Shown: positions 20,132-29,273 of the stretch, one piece after another
Layout of the letters: every line of letters begins with the position of its first letter
Position numbering within the stretch: the stretch's first letter is position 1
NCBI RefSeq assembly: GCF_003044565.1
Contig: NZ_POXG01000007.1
Coordinates: forward strand, 1-64,000
Reading direction: 5' to 3'
Origin: Neisseria sicca
GTDB taxonomy: Bacteria > Pseudomonadota > Gammaproteobacteria > Burkholderiales > Neisseriaceae
DNA: 64,000 nt
Position numbers and translations under genes: made by a program
Notes under the pieces: generated by a model
Told to the model about the DNA's origin: nothing
What the model saw: the letters and a program-made list of their open reading frames with translations, nothing else
Database searches by the model: none

Positions 20132-20959
20132 TCAACTTGACGGCATCTGTATCCTCATCAAGCGCATATCCAATTTGCGCCTCCCCCACGCGGTCGCATA
20201 CACAAGGCGCAAGAGCCACGGATAACGCGGTTTGCAGACGCTGCTCAAGCCCGCTTCTTCGATGATTTCCACACCCGGCATCAGCCGTCGGATGTCGTCC
20301 GTTCCGCTTATCGCCCAGCGGAACTCGGGCGGTTTGTCCATTTTACCGAGTGCGTCGTGGCGTTTGCTTTGTCCAATGTAGGCCTTGGGGATAGTGTCGA
20401 AAGCGAGTTGGGCGTTCGGTAGGTGGCGGGCAACCTGTTTGAAAAAGTCCTGCACCTGCGCTTCTTCGAAATACATCAACACGCCTTCGATCACGAGCAA
20501 GACGGGTTTGCCGTGCGCGGCGACGGTGTTCATCCACGCTTCGTCAAACATGGACGCGCCCAGATAATGATTACCCGATTCGAGCAGCAGCATACGCCGC
20601 ACTTCAATCACTTCAGGCAAATCCAAATCATACCAAGCGGTAATGCGCGGCTTGCCCAAGCGTTCGTAACGCGCATCCAGCCCCGCGCCGATTTGCACGA
20701 CGACGGCATCGGGATGTTCGGCGATGAAGTGCCGGGTCATATCATCCAACAGCTTCGCCCGCCCGCAACAGCCGACCTGCGATGCTTTGACTTTGGCAAA
20801 CTTGCTGAAGTCGTAGTCAATCTTGCTCAACATCCGCACGGCTTCGTCATCGCGCAAAAGCGGCTGCGCCCCACCCTGCTCTACGGCCTTTGCCCACAGG
20901 GGAATCAGCATGGTACTGGACAGTGCGGAAACGGTTTCGGGAGAGATTTTTGCAGACAT
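20132..20959 (-). CDS. Class I SAM methyltransferase, LCM/TcmP-like family
   Basis: Probable O- or carboxyl-methyltransferase of the leucine carboxyl methyltransferase family (Pfam LCM); substrate unknown. 275 aa. Evidence: glycine motif QIGAGLDARYERLG near 91-104, acidic YDLDLPEVIEVRR near 111-123, and VLLVIEGVLMYFEEAQVQDFF near 153-173, all in the family order. It sits between murG and murC, with DUS hairpins on both sides, so it is transcribed apart from them. Its place in the dcw cluster is unusual and gives no functional clue. Confidence 0.8.
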   Translation of the reverse strand: MSAKISPETVSALSSTMLIPLWAKAVEQGGAQPLLRDDEAVRMLSKIDYDFSKFAKVKASQVGCCGRAKLLDDMTRHFIAEHPDAVVVQIGAGLDARYERLGKPRITAWYDLDLPEVIEVRRMLLLESGNHYLGASMFDEAWMNTVAAHGKPVLLVIEGVLMYFEEAQVQDFFKQVARHLPNAQLAFDTIPKAYIGQSKRHDALGKMDKPPEFRWAISGTDDIRRLMPGVEIIEEAGLSSVCKPRYPWLLRLVYATAWGRRKLDMRLMRIQMPSS

Positions 20960-21025
20960 GGCAGCCCCTAATGAGAGAAATTCCTATTTACATCATACTC
21001 CCGCACAATACGGCTGCCAAGTTGC

Positions 21026-21069
21026 AAAAAGGTCGTCTGAAACCCGTTTCTTGGTTTTCAGACGACCTC
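21026..21069. terminator. Inverted-DUS terminator after murG
   Basis: AAAAAGGTCGTCTGAAACC paired with GGTTTTCAGACGACCT, 25 bp past the murG stop. Confidence 0.75.
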
Positions 21070-21093
21070 TGTTTCATTCATCACATCATGTCA

Positions 21094-22161
21094 TCATGCC
21101 GTACATGCGATGGCGGCTTCCGCTACATCGTCCGCGCTGTGCGGCAGTGCCAATGTGCGGGCGTTTTCCGCCCATTTCAGGCATTTTTCGCGGTTTAAGC
21201 CGCCGAGAATTTCGGCAAGTTTTTCCGCCGTCAACTGGGCTTGCGGCAACAACAATCCTGCCTCTGCCTGCACCATAAAACGCGCATTGGCGGTTTGGTG
21301 GTCATCGACGGCGTAAGGATACGGCACCAGCAGCGCGCCCAGCCCCGCTGCCGTCAACTCGGCAATCGTCAGCGCGCCGGCACGGCAAATCACCAAATCG
21401 GCATCGCGGTAGGCGGACACCATGTCGGTAATAAATTCCACGCATTCGGCTTTCACGCGCAGCGCATCGTAATCCGCCCGCAAGCTGCCCAGCTTGCCCC
21501 GACCTGATTGATGATACATCTGCGGGCGCGCATCGTCGGGCAGCAAAGCCAATGCCTGCGGTACGGTTTTGTTCAAAACGTCTGCGCCCAAACTGCCGCC
21601 GACCACCAAGATTTTCAGACGACCTTCACGCCCTTGGAAACGCTCGGCAGGCACAGGCAGGTTGGCAATATCGGCGCGGACGGGATTGCCGACCAAACCG
21701 CCTTCATGACTGAACGCTTTCGGGAAAGCGTATAACACCCGTTTCGCCCAGCGCGACAGTTGGCGGTTGGACAAACCTGCCACGGCGTTTTGCTCGTGAA
21801 TCACAATCGGCACGCCACACAGCTTCGCCGCCAAGCCGCCGGGGAAGGTAACGAAGCCGCCGAAACCGATGACGCACTCGACGCGGTGTTTGCGGATAAT
21901 CCGCTGCGCTTCGCGGACGGTTTTATACAAAGTAAACGGCAACATCAGCTTACGTTTGATACCATTGCCGCGCACGCCTTTAATCGCCAGCGTTTCGAGC
22001 ATGATGTCGTATTGCGGCACGATGCGCTCTTCCATCGAGCCTTCGCTGCCCAGCCAAATCACATGATGGCCGCGCGCGCGCAATGAATCCGCTACCGCCA
22101 GCGCAGGGAAAATATGGCCGCCGGTACCGCCCGCCATCAACATGAAAGTTTTACCGCCCAT
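21094..22161 (-). CDS. murG: UDP-GlcNAc:lipid I GlcNAc transferase MurG
   Basis: Peripheral membrane GT28 glycosyltransferase converting lipid I to lipid II. 355 aa. GGTGGHIFPALAVA (11-24) is the first G-loop, IGFGGFVTFPGGLAA the second, HEQNAVAGLSNR the acceptor region; the C-domain has ILVVGGSLGA, CRAGALTIAE and PYPYAVDDHQTANA, which bind UDP-GlcNAc. A DUS in frame reads GRLK before VVGGSLGA. It starts 3 bp after the ftsW stop, so the two are co-translated. Confidence 0.98.
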   Translation of the reverse strand: MGGKTFMLMAGGTGGHIFPALAVADSLRARGHHVIWLGSEGSMEERIVPQYDIMLETLAIKGVRGNGIKRKLMLPFTLYKTVREAQRIIRKHRVECVIGFGGFVTFPGGLAAKLCGVPIVIHEQNAVAGLSNRQLSRWAKRVLYAFPKAFSHEGGLVGNPVRADIANLPVPAERFQGREGRLKILVVGGSLGADVLNKTVPQALALLPDDARPQMYHQSGRGKLGSLRADYDALRVKAECVEFITDMVSAYRDADLVICRAGALTIAELTAAGLGALLVPYPYAVDDHQTANARFMVQAEAGLLLPQAQLTAEKLAEILGGLNREKCLKWAENARTLALPHSADDVAEAAIACTA

Positions 22162-22164
22162 GAT

Positions 22165-23436
22165 TTACTCCACTTGGTAACCGCGCATTTTTTTGCGGTT
22201 TTCATAATCGATACGCAACAATAAGGTAACGCACACCAGCATAACGGCAACCGCCGAACCGCCGTAAGACATCAACGGCAAAGTCAGACCTTTGGTGGGC
22301 AGGATACCGATGTTGACACCGATATTGAAGAAACTTTGAATACCTATCCAAATACCGATGCCGTTGGCGACATACGCGCTGAACATCAATCCGGAATCAC
22401 GCGCCTGTTTGCCGATGGAGAACGCACGCATCACCAACCAGCCGTAGCAGAACACCAAAATACACATCCCGACAAACCCGAATTCTTCGCCGATAACGGC
22501 AAAGATAAAGTCGGTATGCGCCTCAGGCAGGTAGAAGCGTTTTTCCAAACTCGCGCCCAAGCCCTGACCGAACCATTCGCCGCGCGCAATCGCCATCAAC
22601 GAATGCGTCAACTGATAACCTTTGCCCAAAGGGTCGCCCCAAGGGTCCAAGAATGCCGACACGCGCGCCATACGGTAGGGTGCCGCCAAAATCATCACGC
22701 CCATCCCCCCCAGTACGCTCAGTACCAAGACGGCAAAATATTTCCACGGGAAACCCGCCAAAAACAGCATACCCATCGTAATCGACACAATCACGACAAA
22801 CGAGCCGAAGTCAGGCTGCGCCATCACAAGAACCAAACCCAATGCAATCATCACAATCGGCAACAGGATGTTTTTGAATTTCTTCAGCTTCTGCCAAGTT
22901 TTCTGACGCGCTTCCTTGCTGAACGGACACAGAAAAGCATTGAACAAACCGACAAACAGCGGTTTCAAACCCAAAGAGTCCATACTGCGCAAAACTTCCT
23001 CGCGGCGCGTAAACAGGCTGGACAAATACAAAACCGTCGCCAGCTTAAACAACTCGGTCGGCTGAAGATTGACCGGCCCGATATGAATCCAACGCGTCGC
23101 CCCGTTGATTTCACGCCCGACAAACAACACGACCACCAGCAAAATCGCGGAAAAAGCAAAATAAAACGGAATGATTTTCCGCCAAAAACTCATACTCAAC
23201 AGCGACAGCCCGAGGCAGCCCAACACACTCGCGCCGACAAACATCGCCTGCTTGCTGACGAAAGAAAACTGATTGCCGCCTTCCGACGCGGCATAGGCAA
23301 TCGACGCAGAATAAATCATTACCAAGCTGAAGGCGGTCATCAAAATGACCATCCACAACAGTGACACATCGAATTTCCGACCGTCCAAAGAAATCGGGCG
23401 GTCGAGAAGTTTGGAAAGACTAATCATGAAAAACAT
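22165..23436 (-). CDS. ftsW: Septal peptidoglycan glycosyltransferase FtsW (SEDS)
   Basis: Polytopic SEDS-family glycosyltransferase that polymerises lipid II at the septum with its cognate transpeptidase. 423 aa with about ten hydrophobic segments. Signatures: NGATRWIHIGPVNLQPTELFKLA near 110-132, YQLTHSLMAIARGEWFGQGLG, LPEAHTDFIFAVIGEEFGF, and the closing GILPTKGLTLPLMSYGGSA. The start may be 23436 or the in-frame ATG at 23427. Pairs with murG. Confidence 0.95.
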   Translation of the reverse strand: MFFMISLSKLLDRPISLDGRKFDVSLLWMVILMTAFSLVMIYSASIAYAASEGGNQFSFVSKQAMFVGASVLGCLGLSLLSMSFWRKIIPFYFAFSAILLVVVLFVGREINGATRWIHIGPVNLQPTELFKLATVLYLSSLFTRREEVLRSMDSLGLKPLFVGLFNAFLCPFSKEARQKTWQKLKKFKNILLPIVMIALGLVLVMAQPDFGSFVVIVSITMGMLFLAGFPWKYFAVLVLSVLGGMGVMILAAPYRMARVSAFLDPWGDPLGKGYQLTHSLMAIARGEWFGQGLGASLEKRFYLPEAHTDFIFAVIGEEFGFVGMCILVFCYGWLVMRAFSIGKQARDSGLMFSAYVANGIGIWIGIQSFFNIGVNIGILPTKGLTLPLMSYGGSAVAVMLVCVTLLLRIDYENRKKMRGYQVE

Positions 23437-23655
23437 CCGTATACGGGCAGACGGAAAAATCCGCCCCGAAACAACTAGAACAAAGCGTTTCAGACGACCC
23501 TCCGCCTAATCGGGACATCGAAGGTCGTCTGAAAAAATATCGAAAATCAGAAAAACGTCATTCTAAAGGTTTCTTGGCAAAGCAACAATTCAGATTCTTT
23601 AAAGACAGTCGGATTCCGGCGTTCTTTGCGCCCTCCCCTACCCTTTGATACCGAC

Positions 23656-23697
23656 AAAAGGTCGTCTGAAAACGTTTTTTTGTTTTCAGACGACCTT
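23656..23697. terminator. Inverted-DUS terminator after the amidase gene
   Basis: AAAAGGTCGTCTGAAAAC and GTTTTCAGACGACCTT, 50 bp past the stop at 23748. A divergent DUS pair at 23490-23537 lies between it and ftsW. Confidence 0.7.
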
Positions 23698-23747
23698 GTA
23701 TAAATCTTTTCTTCAGGAAATAGGCTGCTTTTTATCCAATGCAAACC

Positions 23748-25244
23748 CTAAGCCACCTGCGGTATTTCCGCCCACGGCTGTATCTGTTCCAACTGCGCGG
23801 CGAGGCTAAGCAGCGTGTCTTCGCGTCCGTGTGCGGCGGCGAACTGGGTACCGACGGGCAGCCCGTGATGCCGGTAAAGCGGTACGCTCATGGCGGGGTT
23901 GCCGCTCATGTTCAGCGGCGATGTATAGCCGACGTATTGCAGCGCGGCGGCGGCTTCTTTTTCTAAAAACGGGTTGTGTTTCAACAGAAAACCCAAACGC
24001 AGCGTGCCGAACAGCAGGCGCATGGCTTTTTGTGCGGCGGGCGGAGGCATCATCTCGCCGATTTTCGGCGTGGTGCGCGGGCAGACGGGCGTCATTAACA
24101 CGTCGTAGCGTGTGAAAAATGCTTTGGCGGCACGTTCCTGCGCCAGCATCATGTCGCGTGCCCAAGCCATTTCGCCCGCGCTGATTTGCCGCCCCTGCAC
24201 AATCATTGCCCACGTTGTCGGCTCAAGCAGGCGGTGCGGCAGTTTTTGCCCGGTTTCGTATTGATATTGGTAGAACAGTTTTGCCGTTTCGCCCATGACG
24301 ATGATGCGGGCGGCTCGGTTGAGTTGTTCAGGCGGTGCAAAATCGGGCGTGGCTTCTTCCAATTCGTGTCCCGCGTTTTGCATCAGTTTCAAACTATGGG
24401 CAAACGCGGCTTCCGTACCTTCGTCGTTGCCGCCGCCAAACCATGCCTGTTTCCAAAAAGCAATTTTCAGGCGACCTGTTTCTAGTTTCAGGCTGTCTGC
24501 AAAACCGTTTTCGGGCGGCGGCGGGCAGGCATACAGGGCGCGGGCTTGGGTTTGGGCGGCGATGTCCAGCAAAACCGCGCTGTCGCGCACGCTGCGGGTC
24601 AAGACATGGTCGCATACCAAACCTTGCCATGCCTCCGATGCGTTCGGCGCGTAACTGCTGCGGCCGCGCGTGGGTTTCAACCCGAACACGCCGCAGTTGT
24701 GCGCGGGTAAGCGGATGGAGCCGCCGCCGTCGCTGCCGTGCGCTGCGGGCACGACGCCTGAAGCCACTGCCGCCGCAGCACCTCCGCTGCTGCCGCCTGC
24801 GGTATAGTCTAAATTCCACGGATTGCGCGTGATACCGTAGATTTCGGTTTCGGTAACGGCATATGCGCCCCATTCGGGCGTGGTGGTTTTGCCGAACACG
24901 CGCAGCCCCGCATCGAGATAGGCCTGGGTCAAATCGCTGTTTTGCTTGGCAATGTAATGCTGCATCATGCGCGACCCCGACCATGTCGGCGCGCCTTCCC
25001 AATCCGCCAGCAGGTCTTTGAGCAAAAACGGCACGCCCGCCAGCGGCGTATCGGCATTTTCAGACGACCCCTGCCACGCCGCCGCACGTTCGCGCAAATC
25101 GTGCGCCAACAGATTAAGCTTGGGATTGACTTCGTCCAAGCGGCTTAAAGCAGCTTGCAACACTTCATCGGCGGACACTTCTTTTTTGCGGATCAGCTCT
25201 GCCAAACCGACGGCATCGTAACGGATGTAGTCTTGAAAATTCAT
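23748..25244 (-). CDS. Amidase signature enzyme (GatA/6-aminohexanoate-cyclic-dimer-hydrolase-like)
   Basis: Hydrolase of the amidase signature family; substrate not predictable. I start at 25244 ([10 protein letters not shown]) because AAAGGA precedes it well; an ATG nine codons upstream also exists. 498 aa. Catalytic Ser-cisSer-Lys elements are visible: Lys in [10 protein letters not shown] near residue 80, the Gly/Ser-rich [15 protein letters not shown] near 148-162, and the nucleophile loop [13 protein letters not shown]. It does not sit with gatB or gatC, so it is probably a free-standing amidase, not the tRNA amidotransferase subunit. It stands between murD/ldt and ftsW with hairpins on both sides, an insertion relative to the usual dcw order. 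Confidence 0.85.
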   Translation of the reverse strand: MNFQDYIRYDAVGLAELIRKKEVSADEVLQAALSRLDEVNPKLNLLAHDLRERAAAWQGSSENADTPLAGVPFLLKDLLADWEGAPTWSGSRMMQHYIAKQNSDLTQAYLDAGLRVFGKTTTPEWGAYAVTETEIYGITRNPWNLDYTAGGSSGGAAAAVASGVVPAAHGSDGGGSIRLPAHNCGVFGLKPTRGRSSYAPNASEAWQGLVCDHVLTRSVRDSAVLLDIAAQTQARALYACPPPPENGFADSLKLETGRLKIAFWKQAWFGGGNDEGTEAAFAHSLKLMQNAGHELEEATPDFAPPEQLNRAARIIVMGETAKLFYQYQYETGQKLPHRLLEPTTWAMIVQGRQISAGEMAWARDMMLAQERAAKAFFTRYDVLMTPVCPRTTPKIGEMMPPPAAQKAMRLLFGTLRLGFLLKHNPFLEKEAAAALQYVGYTSPLNMSGNPAMSVPLYRHHGLPVGTQFAAAHGREDTLLSLAAQLEQIQPWAEIPQVA

Positions 25245-25575
25245 GGGTTTTCCTTTTGGATTGATGAACACACGTTTTTTCGGTCAGGCATGGCTGCCCG
25301 CCGCCTCGCCGTTTGCCCGCAGATAACTAAATGACTTTATTTTCGATACGTAACTTACCGGTTGCCGTCATTCCCGCGCAGGCGGGAATCCATTTTTGAA
25401 ATTTAGAAACTGTTTTTCAAATTAAGGTTTCTCAAGTTTTACGATGGATTCCCGCCTGCGCCGGAATGACGGAATTTGATGACATACCGGATTTAAAATC
25501 AAGTATGTTGTGATAGGTAAATTTTAAGAAACAGTAACACCGTATAAAGGAAAAGAACAAGTTTGCCGTTGCAGC
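25245..25575. other. Intergenic region with a dRS3/NIME-like repeat
   Basis: No gene seen. It holds two facing dRS3-type 20-mers (25370-25389 and 25448-25467, the second with one mismatch) around an AT-rich core, and DUS sequence near its end. Confidence 0.65.
25370..25467. repeat. dRS3-flanked neisserial intergenic mosaic element
   Basis: ATTCCC-N8-GGGAAT at 25370-25389 and ATTCCC-N8-CGGAAT at 25448-25467 match the dRS3 consensus known in Neisseria, where pairs flank RS repeats and act as recombination or phage-integration substrates. Confidence 0.75.
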
Positions 25576-25618
25576 AAAAAGGTCGTCTGAAACCGCCTTG
25601 ACGTTTTCAGACGACCTT
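25576..25618. terminator. Inverted-DUS terminator after the L,D-transpeptidase gene
   Basis: AAGGTCGTCTGAAA and TTTTCAGACGACCTT, 21 bp past the stop at 25639; ends the murD-ldt unit. Confidence 0.75.
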
Positions 25619-25638
25619 GAGGCAATGGCGCACAAGGC

Positions 25639-26235
25639 TTACGACAGAATCTCAATTTCCGCGTTGTGCTTCACGCTGCGGTAGAGTTCGTCGATTTCCT
25701 CGTCCGTTACCGCGATGCAGCCGTCGGTCCAGTCCCTTTGCAGATGCCTTTTGCCGATAGAACCCCAGCCGTTTTTGATGCCGTGGATTTTAATCAGCCC
25801 GCCCGGGCTTTTGCCTTGTGCCGCCGCGTAGGCTTTGTCGGCTTCGTTGGGATAGGAGACGCCGAGGTTTTTGTGGTACGCGCTGTTGGGATTGCGATCG
25901 TTGATGCGGTATTTCCCTTCGGGCGTTTTGCCGTCGCCTTCAAAGTGTTTATGCCCGACGGGCTGCTTGCCCAGCGCGATGGGATAAGTTTTCAGCAACT
26001 TGCCTTTTGAATACGCCGACATGGTGCGCTTGCTTTTATGCACGACCAATCTGTCGATAACGGCATCTTCGGGAAGCGGCGTTTCGATCGGCGCTGAAAC
26101 GGCGGGCTCTCCTGCGGGTTCTCCTGATGTTGCAACGGTCTGCTCGGAGCGGATGGGCATGGAATACCAAACCACTCCGGCAGCGACTGCCAAAAGCAAA
26201 ACCGCCGCCAAACTGATTTTCAACCCTCTTTTCAT
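25639..26235 (-). CDS. L,D-transpeptidase (YkuD domain), membrane-anchored
   Basis: Periplasmic enzyme of the YkuD fold that cross-links peptidoglycan or attaches proteins to it. 198 aa: signal anchor (ISLAAVLLLAVAAGVVWY, 7-24), short Pro/Glu-rich linker, then the YkuD domain from about 60. The catalytic set is intact: His151 in IKIHGIKNGWGSIG and Cys173 in DWTDGCIAVTDEE. It lies 13 bp after murD with a single DUS between them, so it is likely co-transcribed with murD. Its role in this organism (3-3 cross-links or protein anchoring) is not shown by sequence. Confidence 0.92.
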   Translation of the reverse strand: MKRGLKISLAAVLLLAVAAGVVWYSMPIRSEQTVATSGEPAGEPAVSAPIETPLPEDAVIDRLVVHKSKRTMSAYSKGKLLKTYPIALGKQPVGHKHFEGDGKTPEGKYRINDRNPNSAYHKNLGVSYPNEADKAYAAAQGKSPGGLIKIHGIKNGWGSIGKRHLQRDWTDGCIAVTDEEIDELYRSVKHNAEIEILS

Positions 26236-26248
26236 GTTTCAGACGACC

Positions 26249-27586
26249 TCACAAAGCCTTAAACGCTTCGATAAACACTTCCGAACGGTGTGCATAGCCT
26301 TTAAACATATCGAAGCTCGCACAAGCAGGGCTGAGCAACACGATATCGCCCGCTTCGGCTTGGGCGTATGCCGTCTGAACCGCTTCTTCCAAAGTGGCGC
26401 AGTCGGTCATATTCAAACCGCAGCCATCCAAATCGTGGCGGATTTGCGGCGCATCGACGCCGATCAGGAACACGCCTTTTGCCTTGCCGGCAAGCGCGTC
26501 GCGTAGGGGCGTGAAGTCCTGCCCTTTGCCCATGCCGCCCAAAATCACGAAGAGCGGGTTTTGCAAACCGGCAATCGCGGCGGCAGTCGCGCCGACGTTC
26601 GTGCCTTTGCTGTCGTCGATGAACACCACGCCGTTTTTCTCGCCGATTTTTTCCACGCGGTGCGGCAGGCCTTGGAAGGTTTTAACGTGTTCGAGCAATG
26701 CTTCGCGCGGTAAACCGACGGCTTCGCACAAAGCGACGGCAGCCATGACGTTGGCGGCGTTGTGCAAACCTTGCAGCGGGATGTCTTGCGTGGCAATCAA
26801 ATCCTCATTGCCTTGTTTCAGACGACCCGTTTCGCTCTCCAACCAAAAATCGGCTTCGTGTTCCAAAGAAAACCATTTCACCTCGCGCCCTGCCCGTTTC
26901 ATCGAGCGGCAGAACACGTCGTCTGAATTCAAAACCTGCACGCCATCGCCACGGAAAATCTTGGCTTTGGTATGCGCGTAGTCGAGCAGGTCGTCGTAGC
27001 GATCGAGATGGTCTTCGGAAATATTCAGCACCGTCGCCGCAGTCGGGCGCAGGCTTTCGGTGTTTTCCAGTTGGAAGCTGGAAAGCTCCAACACCCACAC
27101 GTCCGCCTTTTTGCCTTCGCGCTGCAATTCCGCCTCCAAAACCGGCGTGCCAATATTGCCCGCGATAACGGTATCCAGCCCGCACTTGATACAGAGATAG
27201 CCGACCAGGCTCGTTACCGTGGTTTTACCGTTGCTGCCGGTAATCGCAATCACCTTGTCGCCGCGGCGGTTCACAATGTCCGCCAGCAATTCGATGTCGC
27301 CCAACACTCGCCCGCCGTTTTGCTTGAACGCCTCAATATCCGGCTGACGCTCGCTGATGCCGGGACTGAGCGCCAGAATATCGAAACCGTTGTCCAGCGC
27401 ATCTTTCAGACGACCCGTGTAAAACACCAGCCCGTCAAACATCTTACCGATTTGCGACACGCGTTCGGCTTTCAGCTCCGCATCATAAGCGGCAACCTCC
27501 GCGCCGTTTTTGCGCAGATAGGCAATCATGGAAATACCCGTACCGCCGAGTCCGGCGACGAGGATTTTTTTGTTTTGGAAAGTCAT
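26249..27586 (-). CDS. murD: UDP-N-acetylmuramoylalanine--D-glutamate ligase MurD
   Basis: Adds D-glutamate to UDP-MurNAc-L-Ala. 445 aa. N-domain [15 protein letters not shown] (10-24), P-loop [13 protein letters not shown] (115-127), [23 protein letters not shown], and C-domain [18 protein letters not shown] 12-mer ATGCCGTCTGAA at 26368-26379 is the AT-DUS dialect of the meningococcus group, a rare word here. It is first of the dcw genes in the window and preceded by the Sel1 array. Confidence 0.98.
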   Translation of the reverse strand: MTFQNKKILVAGLGGTGISMIAYLRKNGAEVAAYDAELKAERVSQIGKMFDGLVFYTGRLKDALDNGFDILALSPGISERQPDIEAFKQNGGRVLGDIELLADIVNRRGDKVIAITGSNGKTTVTSLVGYLCIKCGLDTVIAGNIGTPVLEAELQREGKKADVWVLELSSFQLENTESLRPTAATVLNISEDHLDRYDDLLDYAHTKAKIFRGDGVQVLNSDDVFCRSMKRAGREVKWFSLEHEADFWLESETGRLKQGNEDLIATQDIPLQGLHNAANVMAAVALCEAVGLPREALLEHVKTFQGLPHRVEKIGEKNGVVFIDDSKGTNVGATAAAIAGLQNPLFVILGGMGKGQDFTPLRDALAGKAKGVFLIGVDAPQIRHDLDGCGLNMTDCATLEEAVQTAYAQAEAGDIVLLSPACASFDMFKGYAHRSEVFIEAFKAL

Positions 27587-27629
27587 TTTGGTTTTGTCCT
27601 AAATATTCAGACGACCTTTGAATAAGAAT

Positions 27630-29189
27630 TCAATATCCTTGCTGATTCAATTCTCGGTAAGCATCGCAACCTAACTGTTTTCCGTTATCACAAGCCTTAC
27701 CAAACCACTCTTTGGCAATCACTATATCTTGCCGAACCCCTTGCCCAGTGGCATACCTCAAGCCCAAAGCTAATTGGGCGTGAACATCTCCTTGTTCTGC
27801 CGCCTGGCGATACCACTGCATTGCCTGTGCATAGTCTTGACGAACGCCTTGCCCATTTTCATACATCACACCCAAATTATATTGGGCATCGGCAACCCCT
27901 TGTTCTGCCGCCTTGCGGTACCACTGCACTGCCTGTGCATAGTCTTGACGGACGCCTTGCCCTCCCTCATACATCACACCCAAATTATGTTGAGCTTGAG
28001 CATGCCCTTGTTCAGCCGCCTTGCGATACCAATGCACTGCCTGTGTATCATCTTGACGAACGCCTTTCCCTTCTCCATACATCACACCCAAATTATTTTG
28101 TGCATCGGCAACCCCTTGTTCTGCCGCCTTACGATACCACTGAGCTGCCTGTGCATGATCTTGACGGACGCCTTGCCCCTGAGCATACCTCACACCCAAA
28201 TTATATTGGGCTTCTGCAACCCCTTGTTCTGCCGCCTTGCGGTACCACTGCACTGCCTGTGCATAGTCTTGACGGACGCCTTTCCCTTCTCCATACATCA
28301 CACCCAAACTATTTTGGGCATCGGCATGCCCTTGCTCTGCCGCTTTGCGATACCAATGCACTGCCTGTGCATAGTCTTGACGGACGCCTTTCCCTTCTCC
28401 ATACATCACACCCAAACTATTTTGGGCATCGGCATGCCCTTGCTCTGCCGCTTTGCGATACCAATGCACTGCCTGTGCATAGTCTTGACGGACGCCTTTC
28501 CCTTCTCCATACATCACACCCAAACTATTTTGGGCATCGGCATGCCCTTGCTCTGCCGCTTTGCGATACCAATGCACTGCCTGTGCATAGTCTTGACGGA
28601 CGCCTTGCCCTTGATCATACATCATACCCAAATTTAATTGGGCTTCTGCCTCTCCTTGTTCAGCCGCCTTGCGATACCAATGCACTGCCTGTTCATAGTC
28701 TTGACGGACACCTTGCCCTTGAGCATACATCCAACCCAACACATATTGGGCATCGGCATGCCCTTGTTCAGCCGCCTTGCGATACCACTGCACTGCCTGC
28801 GTATCATCTTGACGGACTCCTTGCCCTTGAGCATACATCACACCCAACATATATTGAGCAACAGCATACCCTTGCTCTGCTGATTTACGAAACCATTTTA
28901 GCGCTTCTTCGTAATCCTGATTGACTCCTACTCCATCGTAATACAGCAAACCTAAATTTTTTTGAGCAGTTTGCTGACCTTGCTCTGCTGCCTTCCGAAG
29001 CCAATACGTAGCCGATGCGTAATCTTCACGAACAAGATAGATTACTCCCAAACTAGATTGTGCTGGCACACTGCCTTGTTTTGCCTTTTGTATTAGTTCG
29101 TCCAAATCAGACACGTCTTCCGCCCAAGCTGCTTGCCCTATGCCCACAGCCAGCAAAGCAACCATCATTTTTTTCAATAACGTTTTCAT
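27630..29189 (-). CDS. Exported Sel1-repeat protein A
   Basis: Predicted periplasmic alpha-solenoid scaffold. 519 aa: signal peptide MKTLLKKMMVALLAVGIGQAAWA, then about 13 Sel1-like repeats of 36 aa (consensus AQ..LG.MY..G.GVRQDYAQAV.WYRKAAEQG) and a short tail with two conserved Cys (ACDN...LGCDAYREL), a likely disulfide. Three consecutive repeats are identical at the DNA level. It lies 43 bp upstream of murD. A Sel1-repeat protein at the equivalent place in N. meningitidis (NMB0419) has been linked to epithelial-cell interaction; that role here is inferred. Confidence 0.9.
   Translation of the reverse strand: MKTLLKKMMVALLAVGIGQAAWAEDVSDLDELIQKAKQGSVPAQSSLGVIYLVREDYASATYWLRKAAEQGQQTAQKNLGLLYYDGVGVNQDYEEALKWFRKSAEQGYAVAQYMLGVMYAQGQGVRQDDTQAVQWYRKAAEQGHADAQYVLGWMYAQGQGVRQDYEQAVHWYRKAAEQGEAEAQLNLGMMYDQGQGVRQDYAQAVHWYRKAAEQGHADAQNSLGVMYGEGKGVRQDYAQAVHWYRKAAEQGHADAQNSLGVMYGEGKGVRQDYAQAVHWYRKAAEQGHADAQNSLGVMYGEGKGVRQDYAQAVQWYRKAAEQGVAEAQYNLGVRYAQGQGVRQDHAQAAQWYRKAAEQGVADAQNNLGVMYGEGKGVRQDDTQAVHWYRKAAEQGHAQAQHNLGVMYEGGQGVRQDYAQAVQWYRKAAEQGVADAQYNLGVMYENGQGVRQDYAQAMQWYRQAAEQGDVHAQLALGLRYATGQGVRQDIVIAKEWFGKACDNGKQLGCDAYRELNQQGY
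28266..28590 (-). repeat. Three exact 108-bp tandem repeats in Sel1 gene A
   Basis: The 108-bp unit coding for one 36-residue Sel1 repeat (HADAQNSLGVMYGEGKGV...) occurs three times in a row with no base change that I can see, whereas neighbouring repeats differ from each other. This suggests recent unequal crossing-over or slippage. Confidence 0.85.
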
Positions 29190-29273
29190 CTTAAAATCCC
29201 TATTTTATTCAGAATGTTTTTTGGTTTGTCTATGTGTTTCAGACGACCTTTGGGAAAGGTTTCATTATCCTAC

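Noticed and set aside
19977..20219. 80-codon minus-strand ORF between murC and the methyltransferase
   Set aside because: Out-of-frame overlap with the methyltransferase end and spans a DUS hairpin.
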